DNA of 64,000 nt from Anaerosolibacter carboniphilus (GCF_014205875.1 NZ_JACHEN010000019.1:1-64000), one strand, 5' to 3'. Positions 18,937-27,900 are shown, counted from the stretch's first letter. Program-made: numbers and translations. The notes: generated by a model from the sequence alone, not told the origin.

Positions 18937-19866
18937 TCACCTTTGTCTACATAGATTTTCAATTATTTTAATAATTTTTCTAAAACGCTCTGGAATTTCA
19001 GCATGAAACTCCATGTATTCACCCTTCACCGGATGAATGAATCCTATGGTTTGGGCATGTAACGCCTGCCCCTCCGTGTGAAACTTTTCCTTCTTTTGGC
19101 TATAGATAGGATCTCCCACGAGAGGGTGATGTATATATGCCATATGTACACGAATTTGATGGGTTCTACCTGTTTCTAGCTTCGCTTCTATTAAAGAATA
19201 TTCCCCATATCTCTCTAAAACACGAAAGTGGGTAACAGCATTTTTTCCATTTCTATCTACCACAGCCATTTTCATTCGATCTACAGGATGTCTCCCAATA
19301 GGTGCATTAATCGTTCCACGCTCTTCTTTAATATTACCATGTACTAAAGCAACGTATACCCTATTGATGGAGTGCTCCTTTAACTGTTCAGCTAGACTTC
19401 GATGGGCCCTATCATTCTTAGCTACCATAAGGAGGCCGCTGGTATCCTTATCAATTCGATGAACGATGCCAGGTCGGATTACACCATTGATAGATGATAG
19501 ATTCTTGCATTGGTAAAGCAATGCATTTACTAATGTTCCATGGTAATTCCCTGGCGCTGGATGCACAACCATACCCTGAGGTTTGTTTACGATGACTACA
19601 TCCTCATCTTCATAGACGATATCAATAGGGATATCTTCTGGTTCAACCTTAAGCAACTCGGGCTCAGGAATTTCTACTTCTATTTCATCATTTTCTAGAA
19701 CCTTATATTTCTTAACGGTTTCTTTACTGCCATTAATCTGAATATTGCCTTGCTCTATAAGTTTTTGAATAAAACTTCGAGACAGATGCTCTAGTTGATT
19801 GGCAATGTATACATCCAGACGTTGTCCCTCGTCTATATCATCAACAATAAATTTTTGTATTTCCAA
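18937..19866 (-). CDS. RluA-family 23S rRNA pseudouridine synthase
   Basis: Isomerises uridine in 23S rRNA (RluD type); corresponds to Bacillus YlyB. It is 309 residues with an N-terminal S4 domain (about 14-75) and a catalytic domain with HRIDKDTSG at 136-144, where Asp139 is the nucleophile, and LETGRTHQIRVH further on. The start is a TTG after AGGAAG. It follows lspA by 15 nt, the same lspA-ylyB-pyrR-pyrP order as in Bacillus. Confidence 0.93.
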   Translation of the reverse strand: MEIQKFIVDDIDEGQRLDVYIANQLEHLSRSFIQKLIEQGNIQINGSKETVKKYKVLENDEIEVEIPEPELLKVEPEDIPIDIVYEDEDVVIVNKPQGMVVHPAPGNYHGTLVNALLYQCKNLSSINGVIRPGIVHRIDKDTSGLLMVAKNDRAHRSLAEQLKEHSINRVYVALVHGNIKEERGTINAPIGRHPVDRMKMAVVDRNGKNAVTHFRVLERYGEYSLIEAKLETGRTHQIRVHMAYIHHPLVGDPIYSQKKEKFHTEGQALHAQTIGFIHPVKGEYMEFHAEIPERFRKIIKIIENLCRQR

Positions 19867-19881
19867 AAGTTCTCTTCCTTT

Positions 19882-20325
19882 CTAGCTCTTTTGGGGCCTA
19901 TCAATAATCAACAGATAATAGCTTAATAGGATGGCACCGCAAACGATAGCCATATCTGCTATATTAAATACAGGCCAGATTCTAAAATCAAAAAAATCTC
20001 TTACATATCCAACTTGGATTCTATCCATTAGATTACCCACTGCCCCAGCAATAATCAGCATTAGACTATATTTCATGGTAGCGTGTACTTTTGACTGTGT
20101 CTTTAAGAAAAGAAAAATCCCTATAACAACTGCCGTCGTAATCACTATGAAGAAAATCTTGTGATTCCTTAAAATTCCAAAAGCTGCCCCGTAATTATGT
20201 ACATAGGTAATATGAAAAATATTTTGAATAACAGGAATGGATTCATTCTCCAACAAATTCGCTTGAACATAATATTTTGAAACTTGATCTAGTGCAATAA
20301 TAAGAACAATTAGTATATAACTCAT
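19882..20325 (-). CDS. lspA: Lipoprotein signal peptidase
   Basis: Membrane aspartic protease that removes signal peptides from diacylglyceryl-lipoproteins. It is 147 residues with four membrane helices. VHNYGAAFGIL at 42-52, GNLMDR with Asp101 and FNIADMAI with Asp124 carry the conserved catalytic residues. The likely client in this window is PstS, which has a lipobox. A promoter candidate with extended minus-10 precedes it. Confidence 0.95.
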   Translation of the reverse strand: MSYILIVLIIALDQVSKYYVQANLLENESIPVIQNIFHITYVHNYGAAFGILRNHKIFFIVITTAVVIGIFLFLKTQSKVHATMKYSLMLIIAGAVGNLMDRIQVGYVRDFFDFRIWPVFNIADMAIVCGAILLSYYLLIIDRPQKS

Positions 20326-20353
20326 TCTATACCCCCTTTAATTAATCTATTAG

Positions 20354-20382
20354 ATTATACCATAATTTACGAGGGATGATAA
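20354..20382 (-). promoter_or_regulatory. Sigma-A promoter candidate for lspA
   Basis: TTATCA, a 17-nt spacer and TATAAT preceded by TGG (extended minus-10) on the minus strand, about 30 nt upstream of lspA. Confidence 0.6.
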
Positions 20383-20407
20383 TAAATATCCTTTAAAAGT
20401 AAATGCA

Positions 20408-20438
20408 GTAAAAAGTGAAGCAATGCTCCACTTTTTAC
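20408..20438 (-). terminator. Stem-loop after the 121-residue protein gene
   Basis: A 14-bp stem (two G-T or weak pairs) with a 3-nt loop overlaps the TAA stop of the upstream gene. The following minus-strand sequence is only mildly T-rich, so termination may be partial. Confidence 0.55.
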
Positions 20439-20800
20439 ACTTCTCCATCATTTTCTTGAATAATTCTTTTACACCGCTCCTCATCTCCATCTTCTACAGT
20501 AGTGGAAACAAGAATATTTGCATCTGCAACCTCGCTAAAGCCACCCATCCCACTTACATTAGGATCAGCCGCATATAATGATCTTAGCTCCATGGATATT
20601 TCTCCTTCTCCAGGCTTTAGAATTAAACTGGATAAGCTTCCTTCCCTGCTGCCAATCACATTGTCTATACGCTTATCCGCATTTTTGGGAAATCGATCAA
20701 TGATATCCATTCTTGCATTCTTAAATCCCTGTTTTTTTAAATCATTGTAAGCCTTTTGCGCCCCATAGATAGATTTAAAATAACCTGTTATTGTAATCAT
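20435..20800 (-). CDS. Conserved-type hypothetical protein, 121 residues
   Basis: Not recognised with certainty. The N-terminus (MITITGYFKSIYGAQKAYNDLKKQGF) resembles the start of YflT/general-stress-17M-like small alpha-beta domains, where a helix with A-x2-A-x3-L follows the first strand. The middle is Gly/Ser-rich and lacks membrane segments; the end is acidic with one Cys. It starts 9 nt after the yteA-type gene and before lspA, so it belongs to a DUF5665-yteA-this gene run. A stress or sporulation link is inference only. Confidence 0.7.
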   Translation of the reverse strand: MITITGYFKSIYGAQKAYNDLKKQGFKNARMDIIDRFPKNADKRIDNVIGSREGSLSSLILKPGEGEISMELRSLYAADPNVSGMGGFSEVADANILVSTTVEDGDEERCKRIIQENDGEV

Positions 20801-20809
20801 GCCATCACC

Positions 20810-21505
20810 CTATTTCTTTCTTCTTTGTTTATATGGAATATCTTTTCTTTCTTCGTTCTCAAGCTGACCTACGTAATAATCCTCAGAAATTTGCTCTACT
20901 TCCTCTACAATACCTGGTTCCTCCTCTATAAATCCAGGCTCGTCGTCATCGAAGTACCCCTGCTGATCTCCTCCATTAAAAGAAGGATCTTGTCGTATCT
21001 CATTATATCGTTCTACCGCTTGCCATGCATCTTCTCCATCAAATCCATTATAGCTATCATCATAATCTTTGAAACTCCTTCCAAAAGGAGGGTACAATAC
21101 CTCTTCTTCTACAGGCCGTGTATCTACTTCAGTATGGATAGATAATCCGTCTTTTTCACAGTCCATACATTGTACAGCTGTAGGTAAAATTTCAAGCCTT
21201 TCCTCAGCTATGTCTTTACCGCATGTAATACAACTCCCATAGGAACCATCTTCAATTTTATGCAATGCATTATCAATCTCTTGCAAGTGTAGTTCTTCAT
21301 TATTTTTTAGATTAAAGTTCATTTCCACTTGAAACAACTCAGTGCCAATATCTGCTGGGTGATTATCATATACTGATAATTCATCAAAATAGTCTTTAAA
21401 ATTATCATTGGGCTCATTCTCATTCATACGCTCAAGTGTAATTTGTGCAACTTCCCTTTCTTGCAGCAATAAATCTTTAAAGTATTCCATCCTTTGCTTA
21501 TTCAA
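20810..21505 (-). CDS. YteA-family sporulation protein with DksA/TraR zinc finger
   Basis: Related to the YteA/YlyA proteins of spore formers, which carry a DksA/TraR-type C4 zinc finger; Bacillus YlyA modulates RNA polymerase in the forespore. The zinc finger is C-x2-C near 136-139 and C-x2-C about 17 residues later, after a coiled-coil N-terminus. The C-terminal third is strongly acidic (many D and E) and ends in a basic KQRRKK. I start at the TTG at 21505, 7 nt after GGAGG. A ylyA gene occupies the same place, before lspA, in Bacillus. Confidence 0.85.
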   Translation of the reverse strand: MNKQRMEYFKDLLLQEREVAQITLERMNENEPNDNFKDYFDELSVYDNHPADIGTELFQVEMNFNLKNNEELHLQEIDNALHKIEDGSYGSCITCGKDIAEERLEILPTAVQCMDCEKDGLSIHTEVDTRPVEEEVLYPPFGRSFKDYDDSYNGFDGEDAWQAVERYNEIRQDPSFNGGDQQGYFDDDEPGFIEEEPGIVEEVEQISEDYYVGQLENEERKDIPYKQRRKK

Positions 21506-21517
21506 ATTCAAACCTCC

Positions 21518-21796
21518 TTATCTATAGTTTTCAATAATATCAAGTAAATCCGCAATATATTGACCAATCAATGGAAGATTTACAGTCTGCTTTAATATGT
21601 AAAACAAAATCGCAGCCAATACAGTTAATCCGATGGCCGTTCCGAGTCCTCTGGCCAAACCGCTGATAAAGTTAGTATATAATAATTTCTTAGGATTATT
21701 CATGATCTCCACATATTCAGCTAATTTCACTTTTTCCAAGTCAAGAGCAATTTTTTCAAGCCGTTCTTCTATCTTTGCCATCTTTTTCTCATCCAT
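21518..21796 (-). CDS. DUF5665 small membrane protein
   Basis: Function unknown. It is 92 residues: a basic amphipathic helix (about 1-35), a glycine-rich stretch with GLARGLGTAIG, one long hydrophobic segment (about 52-72), and a short tail. This matches the DUF5665 pattern found in Firmicutes. It starts a three-gene run with the yteA-type gene and the 121-residue protein. The ATG follows GGGGGTG. A small hairpin (TAGGGT/ACCCTA at 21834-21850) lies in its leader. Confidence 0.75.
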   Translation of the reverse strand: MDEKKMAKIEERLEKIALDLEKVKLAEYVEIMNNPKKLLYTNFISGLARGLGTAIGLTVLAAILFYILKQTVNLPLIGQYIADLLDIIENYR

Positions 21797-21940
21797 GATT
21801 GCACCCCCATTGCACTTTTTAAAAACTAGGTTATAGGGTTTGATACCCTAAAATAACCATATTCATAGTCTTTTCCAATTATAATGTTTATATAAATATA
21901 TCCTGCAAGGATTTAAATAAGCACGAAGTTTATAATCAAG

Positions 21941-21977
21941 GACAAAAACAAAAAACAGAGCTACGGATGGTAGCTCT
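21941..21977 (-). terminator. Terminator after aroF
   Basis: AGAGCTAC pairs with GTAGCTCT across a 5-nt loop, followed by GTTTTTTGTTTTT on the minus strand, 20 nt after the aroF stop. Confidence 0.9.
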
Positions 21978-21996
21978 AGTTCAAAGAAGTTTAAAT

Positions 21997-22806
21997 TTAT
22001 AATAAATCCAAGCAGTTACGAATTGTAAAAAGGTCCTTGCTTAAGCTCTGGAATTTTTCAAAGTCTAAGGATTGCACCCCGTCCGATAAAGCATCGCACG
22101 GACAAGGATGTACCTCGATCATAAGTCCATGGGCACCAATAGCTACGGCTGCCCTTGATGCAGATGCAACCAATTCTTCTCTACCTGTCCCATGACTAGG
22201 ATCAACAATGATAGGGAAATGACTCAGCTGCTTGATAATAGGTACCGCCATAAGATCGAGGGTATTTCTTGTATAATTTTCAAAGGTTCTAATCCCTCTT
22301 TCACATAAAATAACATCCCTGTTCCCTTCCAAAACGATATATTCCGCAGCAGATAACCATTCTTCGATGCTGGCGGACATACCGCGCTTCAACATTACAG
22401 GCTTGCGCCCTTTTCCCACTTCCCGTAGCAAGCTATAGTTTTGCATATTTCTAGATCCTATTTGAAAAATATCCACATACTTATCAAGCATATCAATATC
22501 CCGTGGATCCATTACCTCAGATATAACAGGCATATTGTTCTCCTGTCCAGCATGATGAAGATATTTCAGTCCCTCTTCGCCCAAGCCTTGAAAAGAATAG
22601 GGCGATGTTCTAGGTTTAAATGCCCCACCACGCAGTATTTGAGCCCCAGCCTTTTTTACTGCCATTGCTGTTTCAATCAGTTGCTTCTCACTTTCAATGG
22701 CACAAGGACCTGCGATGATGACGAGCTCATCTCCTCCAATTTCAACATTTCCTACTTTGACAATGGTTTTTTCTTTACATTCTCTCCCTGCCAATTTCAG
22801 TTTCAT
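21997..22806 (-). CDS. aroF: 3-deoxy-7-phosphoheptulonate synthase, short type
   Basis: Condenses phosphoenolpyruvate and erythrose 4-phosphate, the first step of the shikimate pathway. The barrel is of the AroG/KDPS-like (type I-beta) family: GPCAIES at 33-39, [16 protein letters not shown] at 59-74 and VDPSHGTG later. At 269 residues it lacks the N-terminal ferredoxin-like regulatory domain of longer relatives. I start at the ATG at 22806, 9 nt after AAGGA; the ATG at 22815 abuts the ribosome site. It follows mtnN closely and no other shikimate gene is near. Confidence 0.9.
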   Translation of the reverse strand: MKLKLAGRECKEKTIVKVGNVEIGGDELVIIAGPCAIESEKQLIETAMAVKKAGAQILRGGAFKPRTSPYSFQGLGEEGLKYLHHAGQENNMPVISEVMDPRDIDMLDKYVDIFQIGSRNMQNYSLLREVGKGRKPVMLKRGMSASIEEWLSAAEYIVLEGNRDVILCERGIRTFENYTRNTLDLMAVPIIKQLSHFPIIVDPSHGTGREELVASASRAAVAIGAHGLMIEVHPCPCDALSDGVQSLDFEKFQSLSKDLFTIRNCLDLL

Positions 22807-22823
22807 AGCCACCATTCCTTAAA

Positions 22824-23522
22824 TTATAAAAGTTTTAACATCCCTGCCACAATATCACTGGAGTTTTTGGCGGCTTCATGAACAAATTCATTGAAATTAT
22901 GATGGGCTGTCCCGTCAGCTTTGTCAGACATTGCCCTTATAATTACAAAAGGAATCTTATTCAAATAGCAAGCATGTCCGATGGCCGCACCTTCCATCTC
23001 CGTACAATATCCTTGGAACTCATTTAGTAATAATTCCTTTCTCTCAGGACATGCGACAAACACATCTCCTGAGAGAATCCGACCTGTTAAAATTTTGTGA
23101 GACTTTTCTTCATTTTCGCTAACCTTCTTTGCTACTTCTATTAGTTTAGAATCAGATTTAAAAATATATTCGTCCATTCTTGGAATTTGTCCTAGTTTAT
23201 ATCCAAATCCGGTTACATCAAAATCATGCTCTAATACATCTGTGGAAATAACCAGATCTCCAACTTCCAGCTCATCCTTTAAAGCACCTGCTACCCCTGT
23301 ATTGATAATTTCAGATACTTGATAGGTACTAATCAGTACCTGAGCACAAATCGCTGCATTTACTTTACCAATGCCACATCTTACGATGACAACATCTCTA
23401 TCTTCTAACCTGCCACAATAAAAAGTCATTCCTGCTATATCCTCAGACTTTTCAAGTACCATTTTTTCCTTTAACAAATGTACTTCCTCATCCATTGCAC
23501 CAATAATACCTATTCTATTCAT
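22824..23522 (-). CDS. mtnN: MTA/SAH nucleosidase
   Basis: Hydrolyses 5'-methylthioadenosine and S-adenosylhomocysteine to adenine and thioribose or ribosyl-homocysteine, recycling SAM by-products. It is 232 residues, with MNRIGIIGAMDEEV, the catalytic Glu in MDEEV, a GxGKVNAA motif, TGVAGAL, and MEGAAIGH plus SDKAD with the catalytic Asp at the C-terminal side. It has a near-consensus promoter and shares a transcript with aroF. Confidence 0.95.
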   Translation of the reverse strand: MNRIGIIGAMDEEVHLLKEKMVLEKSEDIAGMTFYCGRLEDRDVVIVRCGIGKVNAAICAQVLISTYQVSEIINTGVAGALKDELEVGDLVISTDVLEHDFDVTGFGYKLGQIPRMDEYIFKSDSKLIEVAKKVSENEEKSHKILTGRILSGDVFVACPERKELLLNEFQGYCTEMEGAAIGHACYLNKIPFVIIRAMSDKADGTAHHNFNEFVHEAAKNSSDIVAGMLKLL

Positions 23523-23554
23523 ATAACTATGCCTCCTAACCTATTTCTTAATTC

Positions 23555-23582
23555 ATTATACCTTTATCCCAAATTGTGTCAA
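23555..23582 (-). promoter_or_regulatory. Strong sigma-A promoter for mtnN-aroF
   Basis: Perfect boxes TTGACA and TATAAT with a 16-nt spacer on the minus strand, about 32 nt upstream of mtnN. Confidence 0.85.
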
Positions 23583-23610
23583 GGGAATTGTTACATTGCT
23601 AAAATATAAA

Positions 23611-23647
23611 TTTTAAAATCCCCATCCTTGAATAGGACGAGGATTTT
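23611..23647 (-). terminator. Terminator after divIVA
   Basis: A 14-position stem with two mismatches and a 5-nt loop, followed by TTTTAAAATTTA on the minus strand. It separates the ylmE-sepF-ylmG-ylmH-divIVA run from mtnN. Confidence 0.65.
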
Positions 23648-23690
23648 AATTCAGTATATATTCTATGTAAATCAGGATCTTCTATATCCG

Positions 23691-24158
23691 CTATTCCTCT
23701 ACATCTTCAATGATTTCTTTACTACTTGTATTTACAGCCTCTAATTGAGATTCAAGCAAGGTTTTAAATCTCGTTTTGAATATATGCATCTGCTTCTTCA
23801 CTTCTTCATACTCTCTTTTAATCTTAACTACATCCTTGTTGGCTTCCTCAATAATAGCCATCCCTTTATTCTCTGCTTCTCGGATGATTAGTTCGGCCTT
23901 TTTATGGGCGTTGGATGAAACTTCTTCAGCTGTAGTTTGAGCCACAATCAGCGTATTATTCAAGGTTTTTTCCAGATTGGCATACTTATCGATTTGCTCT
24001 TGTAGGAGTGTGATCTTGTCCTTCAACTCAATATTATCCTTATACAACTTTTCATAGTCAATCATTATTTTGTCTAAGAATTCATCTACTTCACTTTCCT
24101 TATAGCCCCTCATCACCTTTTTAAATTCTTTATTTTGAATTTCCAATGGTGTAATCAT
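23691..24158 (-). CDS. divIVA: Cell-pole/septum protein DivIVA
   Basis: Coiled-coil protein that binds curved membrane at septa and poles and places division and chromosome-anchoring partners. The first 60 residues carry the family block ITPLEIQNKEFKKVMRGY and the SEVDEFLD segment; the rest (about 30-145) is almost all predicted coiled coil with many E and K. It is 155 residues, normal length. It is last in the ylm operon after ylmH, as in Bacillus, but ileS does not follow. Confidence 0.93.
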   Translation of the reverse strand: MITPLEIQNKEFKKVMRGYKESEVDEFLDKIMIDYEKLYKDNIELKDKITLLQEQIDKYANLEKTLNNTLIVAQTTAEEVSSNAHKKAELIIREAENKGMAIIEEANKDVVKIKREYEEVKKQMHIFKTRFKTLLESQLEAVNTSSKEIIEDVEE

Positions 24159-24171
24159 CTGATTCCCTCCC

Positions 24172-24960
24172 TTAGATCATCCGTTTTATAGTCACCTTAT
24201 ATCGATCTTTCTTGGTCTTATTCCCTACTTCTAACAATAGGATTCTGCCTTTACCCTTAAAGGAGATTACATCGCCTTCATGAACTGGATGAGCAGGATT
24301 ATTAATAGGCTTCCAGTTTACTTTAACTCTATCATTCCCTATCATTTTTGATAAGGAACTCCTAGATTCTCCAAAACCTACACCTACCAAGGCATCTAGC
24401 CTTAAAGAGGGAACTGTCGTCTCTATCAACTTATAATTCTCCTCTTGAATTTTGATATTCTCCAAGTCTACCAGATTTGTTTCGATGCTATAACGGGATA
24501 TTTTTGCTAGATTTCCATTCATAAAATCGCAGATTTCTTTAAACGACACAATATATGCGCAGTTGGCAGAAACGATAATATCACCAATCTTTTCTCTTTT
24601 TATACCTAGCCCTAAAATTGCCCCTAAGATATCCCTATGGGACAAATTATTATTCTCAAAATCACCATCAATTTGAAGAACGCTTAAAGGACTTTCAATT
24701 TCTTCTGGTTCCATATAATCTGGAAACATCACAATGATTTGTCTTTCAGACTGTGCAACTCCTCCCGCAATAAAATACTTAAGCTCATCGAGTTTGTTAA
24801 GGATCGGCCTGCACAAGGATATTTGGTATGGATCAAAAAAATCAGTATTGCGTGGAATATAATTCTTTAGCACAGCCTCTGCCCTATCCAACATCCTAGA
24901 AATAATAATTTTATCTTCAGCGCTTCGAATATGTCGCGTTAGTCCTTCTCTATCTATCAA
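24172..24960 (-). CDS. YlmH-type RNA-binding protein with S4 domain
   Basis: S4-domain protein; the Bacillus homologue acts in rescue of stalled large ribosomal subunits. It is 262 residues: an N-terminal alpha-beta region, then the S4 domain from about 187 (LRLDALVGVGFGESRSS ... VKVNWK) and a basic C-terminus. The start is a TTG after AAGGTGAG. It lies between ylmG and divIVA. Rescue factor RqcH is encoded 8 kb away in this window. Confidence 0.9.
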   Translation of the reverse strand: MIDREGLTRHIRSAEDKIIISRMLDRAEAVLKNYIPRNTDFFDPYQISLCRPILNKLDELKYFIAGGVAQSERQIIVMFPDYMEPEEIESPLSVLQIDGDFENNNLSHRDILGAILGLGIKREKIGDIIVSANCAYIVSFKEICDFMNGNLAKISRYSIETNLVDLENIKIQEENYKLIETTVPSLRLDALVGVGFGESRSSLSKMIGNDRVKVNWKPINNPAHPVHEGDVISFKGKGRILLLEVGNKTKKDRYKVTIKRMI

Positions 24961-24973
24961 GTGCTCACCTTTT

Positions 24974-25237
24974 CTAAATAAAACTTAATATCAGTATCTT
25001 AATAAACATGAGTCCCCATATGGCAACAAGGGGAGAAAAATCAATGTGTCTTCCACCAAGGCCTATTCTTGTTAACAGACTTCTGAAAGGTGCAATGATT
25101 GGTTCCGTTATTTGATACAATAGCTTCGAAATATTGTTGTAAGGATTTGTGAAAATCCAAGTTGATATTGCTCTAGCTACAATTAAGTAGGTTAGAATAT
25201 TAAAAAAATAGTCAATTGAAGCTCTTATTGTCCACAT
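24974..25237 (-). CDS. YggT/YlmG membrane protein
   Basis: Small integral membrane protein of the YggT family, linked to division or membrane protein distribution in other bacteria but not well defined. It is 87 residues with two membrane helices around the conserved SIDYFFN...ARAISTWIFTNPYN and the RITEPI-like motif QITEPIIAPFRSLL. I use the ATG at 25237 (GGTGG 4 nt upstream) rather than a TTG five codons earlier. It follows sepF closely. Confidence 0.9.
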   Translation of the reverse strand: MWTIRASIDYFFNILTYLIVARAISTWIFTNPYNNISKLLYQITEPIIAPFRSLLTRIGLGGRHIDFSPLVAIWGLMFIKILILSFI

Positions 25238-25255
25238 TGTTCCACCATCCAAAAT

Positions 25256-25696
25256 TTATTTTTGCCAGGGAAAAATACCTTTGTTTTTTAATTCCTCTCT
25301 GATGTTTCCAGCAATATCTACATTATTAGGTGCAAGGATAAATATTCCTTTCGATACCTTTTGTATGTTGCCATCTAATGCATAGACAGCCCCATTCAAA
25401 AAATCAAATATTTTCTTCGCAATATCTTGATCTAAATTCTCTAAGTTTATTACCACAGGCTTTCTATTCTTTAAATTATCAATAATACCTGGCGCTTCTT
25501 CAAACTCTGTGGGCTCGCAGATTACCACCTTCATCTGAGTTGTGGTATGGATGTTTACTACCCTATTTTTCTTGCTTGTAATAGGAATTACATCCTCATC
25601 TTCGTGGATTTGGCTTTCATCATTCTCTTCCATATCTTCCTCATAGTCATCCAAGCCCATAAAATACTTTACTTTATCGATAAACTTTGCTGACAT
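25256..25696 (-). CDS. sepF: Cell-division protein SepF
   Basis: Membrane-binding partner of FtsZ that bundles protofilaments and tethers them to the membrane. It is 146 residues: an N-terminal amphipathic helix (MSAKFIDKVKYFMGL), an acidic linker rich in E and D (about 17-40), and the SepF core with the dimer-ring motif VVINLENLD and RIIDFL-like KKIFDFLNGAVYAL. Because no ftsA lies beside ftsZ here, SepF may be the main FtsZ anchor. Confidence 0.94.
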   Translation of the reverse strand: MSAKFIDKVKYFMGLDDYEEDMEENDESQIHEDEDVIPITSKKNRVVNIHTTTQMKVVICEPTEFEEAPGIIDNLKNRKPVVINLENLDQDIAKKIFDFLNGAVYALDGNIQKVSKGIFILAPNNVDIAGNIREELKNKGIFPWQK

Positions 25697-25716
25697 CCTA
25701 TGTCCCCCTTACCTTA

Positions 25717-26412
25717 TTATTCTGTATAGTTTCGTTTTCCAAAAATACCTGTTCCAATACGAACCATATTGGAACCTTCTTCAATGGCTATCTTGAAATC
25801 ATTGGTCATACCCATGGACAAGTAGCGCATCTCTATTCCTTTTATGTTTTTATCATGAATCTCATCAAAAAGCTGTTTCATCCTTTTAAAATGAATTCTC
25901 ACCTCTTCAGGATTCTCCTCAAAAGGCGCTATCGTCATCAATCCTTTCACGCGAATATGCGGTAGCAATGCTAATTGATCTATAAAATCATAAATATCCT
26001 TTTCATCAATGCCAAATTTTGTTTCCTCTTTTGCAATATTTACTTGAATCAAAATATCTATACATCTATTTATTTGCTTTGCTTTTTTATTAATTTCTTC
26101 TGCTAGATGAATACGGTCAACCGAATGAATCATCTGTACTTTATCTATGATGTATTTTACCTTATTGGTTTGCAAATGCCCTATCATATGCCAATTTATA
26201 TCGTTAACCTGTTCGAATTTATTCAAGATTTCTTGAACTTTATTCTCACCGATATTGACGATGCCCTCGGCGATGGCTTCATTGATTCTACTTGCATCTA
26301 TAGTTTTTGTAACAGCAATTAGGTGAATCTCCTGTGGATCTTTTCCAATATCCCGGCACAATGCCTGGATTTCTTTTTGTATATGTACGATATTCTCTTT
26401 AATATGGGACAT
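25717..26412 (-). CDS. YggS/YlmE PLP-homeostasis protein
   Basis: PLP-binding protein of fold-type III that carries pyridoxal phosphate and affects amino-acid homeostasis; no catalysis known. It is 231 residues with the PLP lysine in LIAVTKT (Lys36), HMIGHLQTNKV and SMGMTNDF with the phosphate-binding loop. It precedes sepF by 20 nt, as in Bacillus ylmE-sepF. AAGGAGG precedes the ATG. Confidence 0.94.
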   Translation of the reverse strand: MSHIKENIVHIQKEIQALCRDIGKDPQEIHLIAVTKTIDASRINEAIAEGIVNIGENKVQEILNKFEQVNDINWHMIGHLQTNKVKYIIDKVQMIHSVDRIHLAEEINKKAKQINRCIDILIQVNIAKEETKFGIDEKDIYDFIDQLALLPHIRVKGLMTIAPFEENPEEVRIHFKRMKQLFDEIHDKNIKGIEMRYLSMGMTNDFKIAIEEGSNMVRIGTGIFGKRNYTE

Positions 26413-26438
26413 CTTTTACCTCCTTAAAACTCTATAAA

Positions 26439-27707
26439 TCATTCATACACAAGCTGACCTTCTTTAATTTTAGCACCGTTTCTAACAATTTCGTCATACA
26501 ACTTTATTGTTTCTATTGTTTTTACATCCTCACCTTCTTTTTCATAGAAAACATTACTTTGCACAATAGCATATTCTTCCTCTTGTTCAATAATCTTTAT
26601 TGGTTTAAAGCGGGCAAATCTGCTGACATCAAGTACGTATACTCCCTTTTTGCCGTCCTTCTCAACAATACAATCATTATGAATCTTCAAACCTTCTTTG
26701 TTTATAGCAGTTACTTCAATATCTATATTTCGAATTTTATGGAAGTCTTCAATATATTCGTCCATTTTGAAAATAACCATTCCATTTTTATCATTTTCAA
26801 TTACTTTATATATTTGACCACCTATGGTTCCTTGAGGAAACTTAAGGCTTACATTCTTTCCAGCTTTAAAATTACTTAAATGATCCTTGTCGATCCAAGT
26901 TATTAAATACCATATGCTATTGTCAACAATTTTAAAAGCAGGTTGACCTAGGATCGTTTTTTCTGTTCTCAAATCAGTAATTTGTGCTTTCTGCTTTTTT
27001 AATTCTTCATACTGAATCGCACCCATGTTTACGGGGTTTAGAATTGTTTCATATCCATCGACAAAATAACTTATCACACCTGTTTCTGGACTAATCATCG
27101 CCGTAACGGCACTGCTAATCTTCGTTTCCAACAGTTGCTGTTCTTGCTTCAAGGCTTCAAGGTTTTTTCCTGCAAAACTCTTATCTCCATAGATAATTCT
27201 TTTTTTCTCTAGCTTAGCAGTCAATTCTTTCTTTAAATCATCGAACTTCAGTAATTCACCTTTTTCTCTATATTCTTTCATTTCTTCAATAATTGTATGA
27301 ATCTCTTGATCAAGTTTATTTACATCCCAATCAAATAGGTTTTCTTTATTTTCATTCAAGCTCTCTATCCTCTGGTTAATCACTTCCAGTTTTTTTCTTG
27401 TAGCAGAATCAATGGTATCTCTAAAAATTTCTGCAACTTTGTAACCTTTTTCAACTTTCTCACCATCTTGAACAAAATATTTGATACTTCCTTCACTATT
27501 TGACTTGATAAGTCTCTCATTTCTTACTAAATATCCGTTGATAGGATAATTCACCTCAATACTTCCAAACTTAGCAATTTCCGTTTCGATTGTCGTAGAC
27601 AAAGCGATTGGCGCAAGTTTTACTAGAAAATATAAAATAACGACTCCGAAGAAAAAATAATATAACTTATTGTGTCTTCTGCGTTTTTTTGTTTGCTTCT
27701 TTTTCAA
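26439..27707 (-). CDS. HlyD/MFP-like membrane adaptor protein
   Basis: Not assigned to a known transporter. It is 422 residues: a very basic N-terminus, one membrane helix at about 15-36, a lipoyl-like half-motif, a coiled-coil hairpin (about 120-215) and beta-barrel-like segments, the layout of HlyD/RND membrane-fusion proteins. No transporter or outer-membrane partner is adjacent; it lies just before ylmE-sepF, a placement I recall in related Clostridia, so a cell-envelope or division role is possible. The start is a TTG 6 nt after AGGTGA. Confidence 0.8.
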   Translation of the reverse strand: MKKKQTKKRRRHNKLYYFFFGVVILYFLVKLAPIALSTTIETEIAKFGSIEVNYPINGYLVRNERLIKSNSEGSIKYFVQDGEKVEKGYKVAEIFRDTIDSATRKKLEVINQRIESLNENKENLFDWDVNKLDQEIHTIIEEMKEYREKGELLKFDDLKKELTAKLEKKRIIYGDKSFAGKNLEALKQEQQLLETKISSAVTAMISPETGVISYFVDGYETILNPVNMGAIQYEELKKQKAQITDLRTEKTILGQPAFKIVDNSIWYLITWIDKDHLSNFKAGKNVSLKFPQGTIGGQIYKVIENDKNGMVIFKMDEYIEDFHKIRNIDIEVTAINKEGLKIHNDCIVEKDGKKGVYVLDVSRFARFKPIKIIEQEEEYAIVQSNVFYEKEGEDVKTIETIKLYDEIVRNGAKIKEGQLVYE

Positions 27708-27880
27708 TTTATTTCACCTACTAGGTTATTTTAATCATACTTTACCCTATTAATAATTCTTCATGGGTACTATATTTCCTTCCATGAAATTGTATTAATT
27801 TTATTTAGTGAGAAAGTCCTATCGCTTTTCTTTCGGCATAAGGTATAAGTACTTAATAGGATTACTGTAGCACAAATCAA

Positions 27881-27900
27881 AAAAGACTACCGAAGTAGCC
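27881..27900 (-). terminator. UUCG-loop terminator after the 128-residue gene
   Basis: Minus-strand GGCTAC and GTAGTC pair (one G-T) around a TTCG tetraloop and are followed by TTTTTTG. The rest of this gap (27708-27880) shows no clear gene. Confidence 0.85.
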
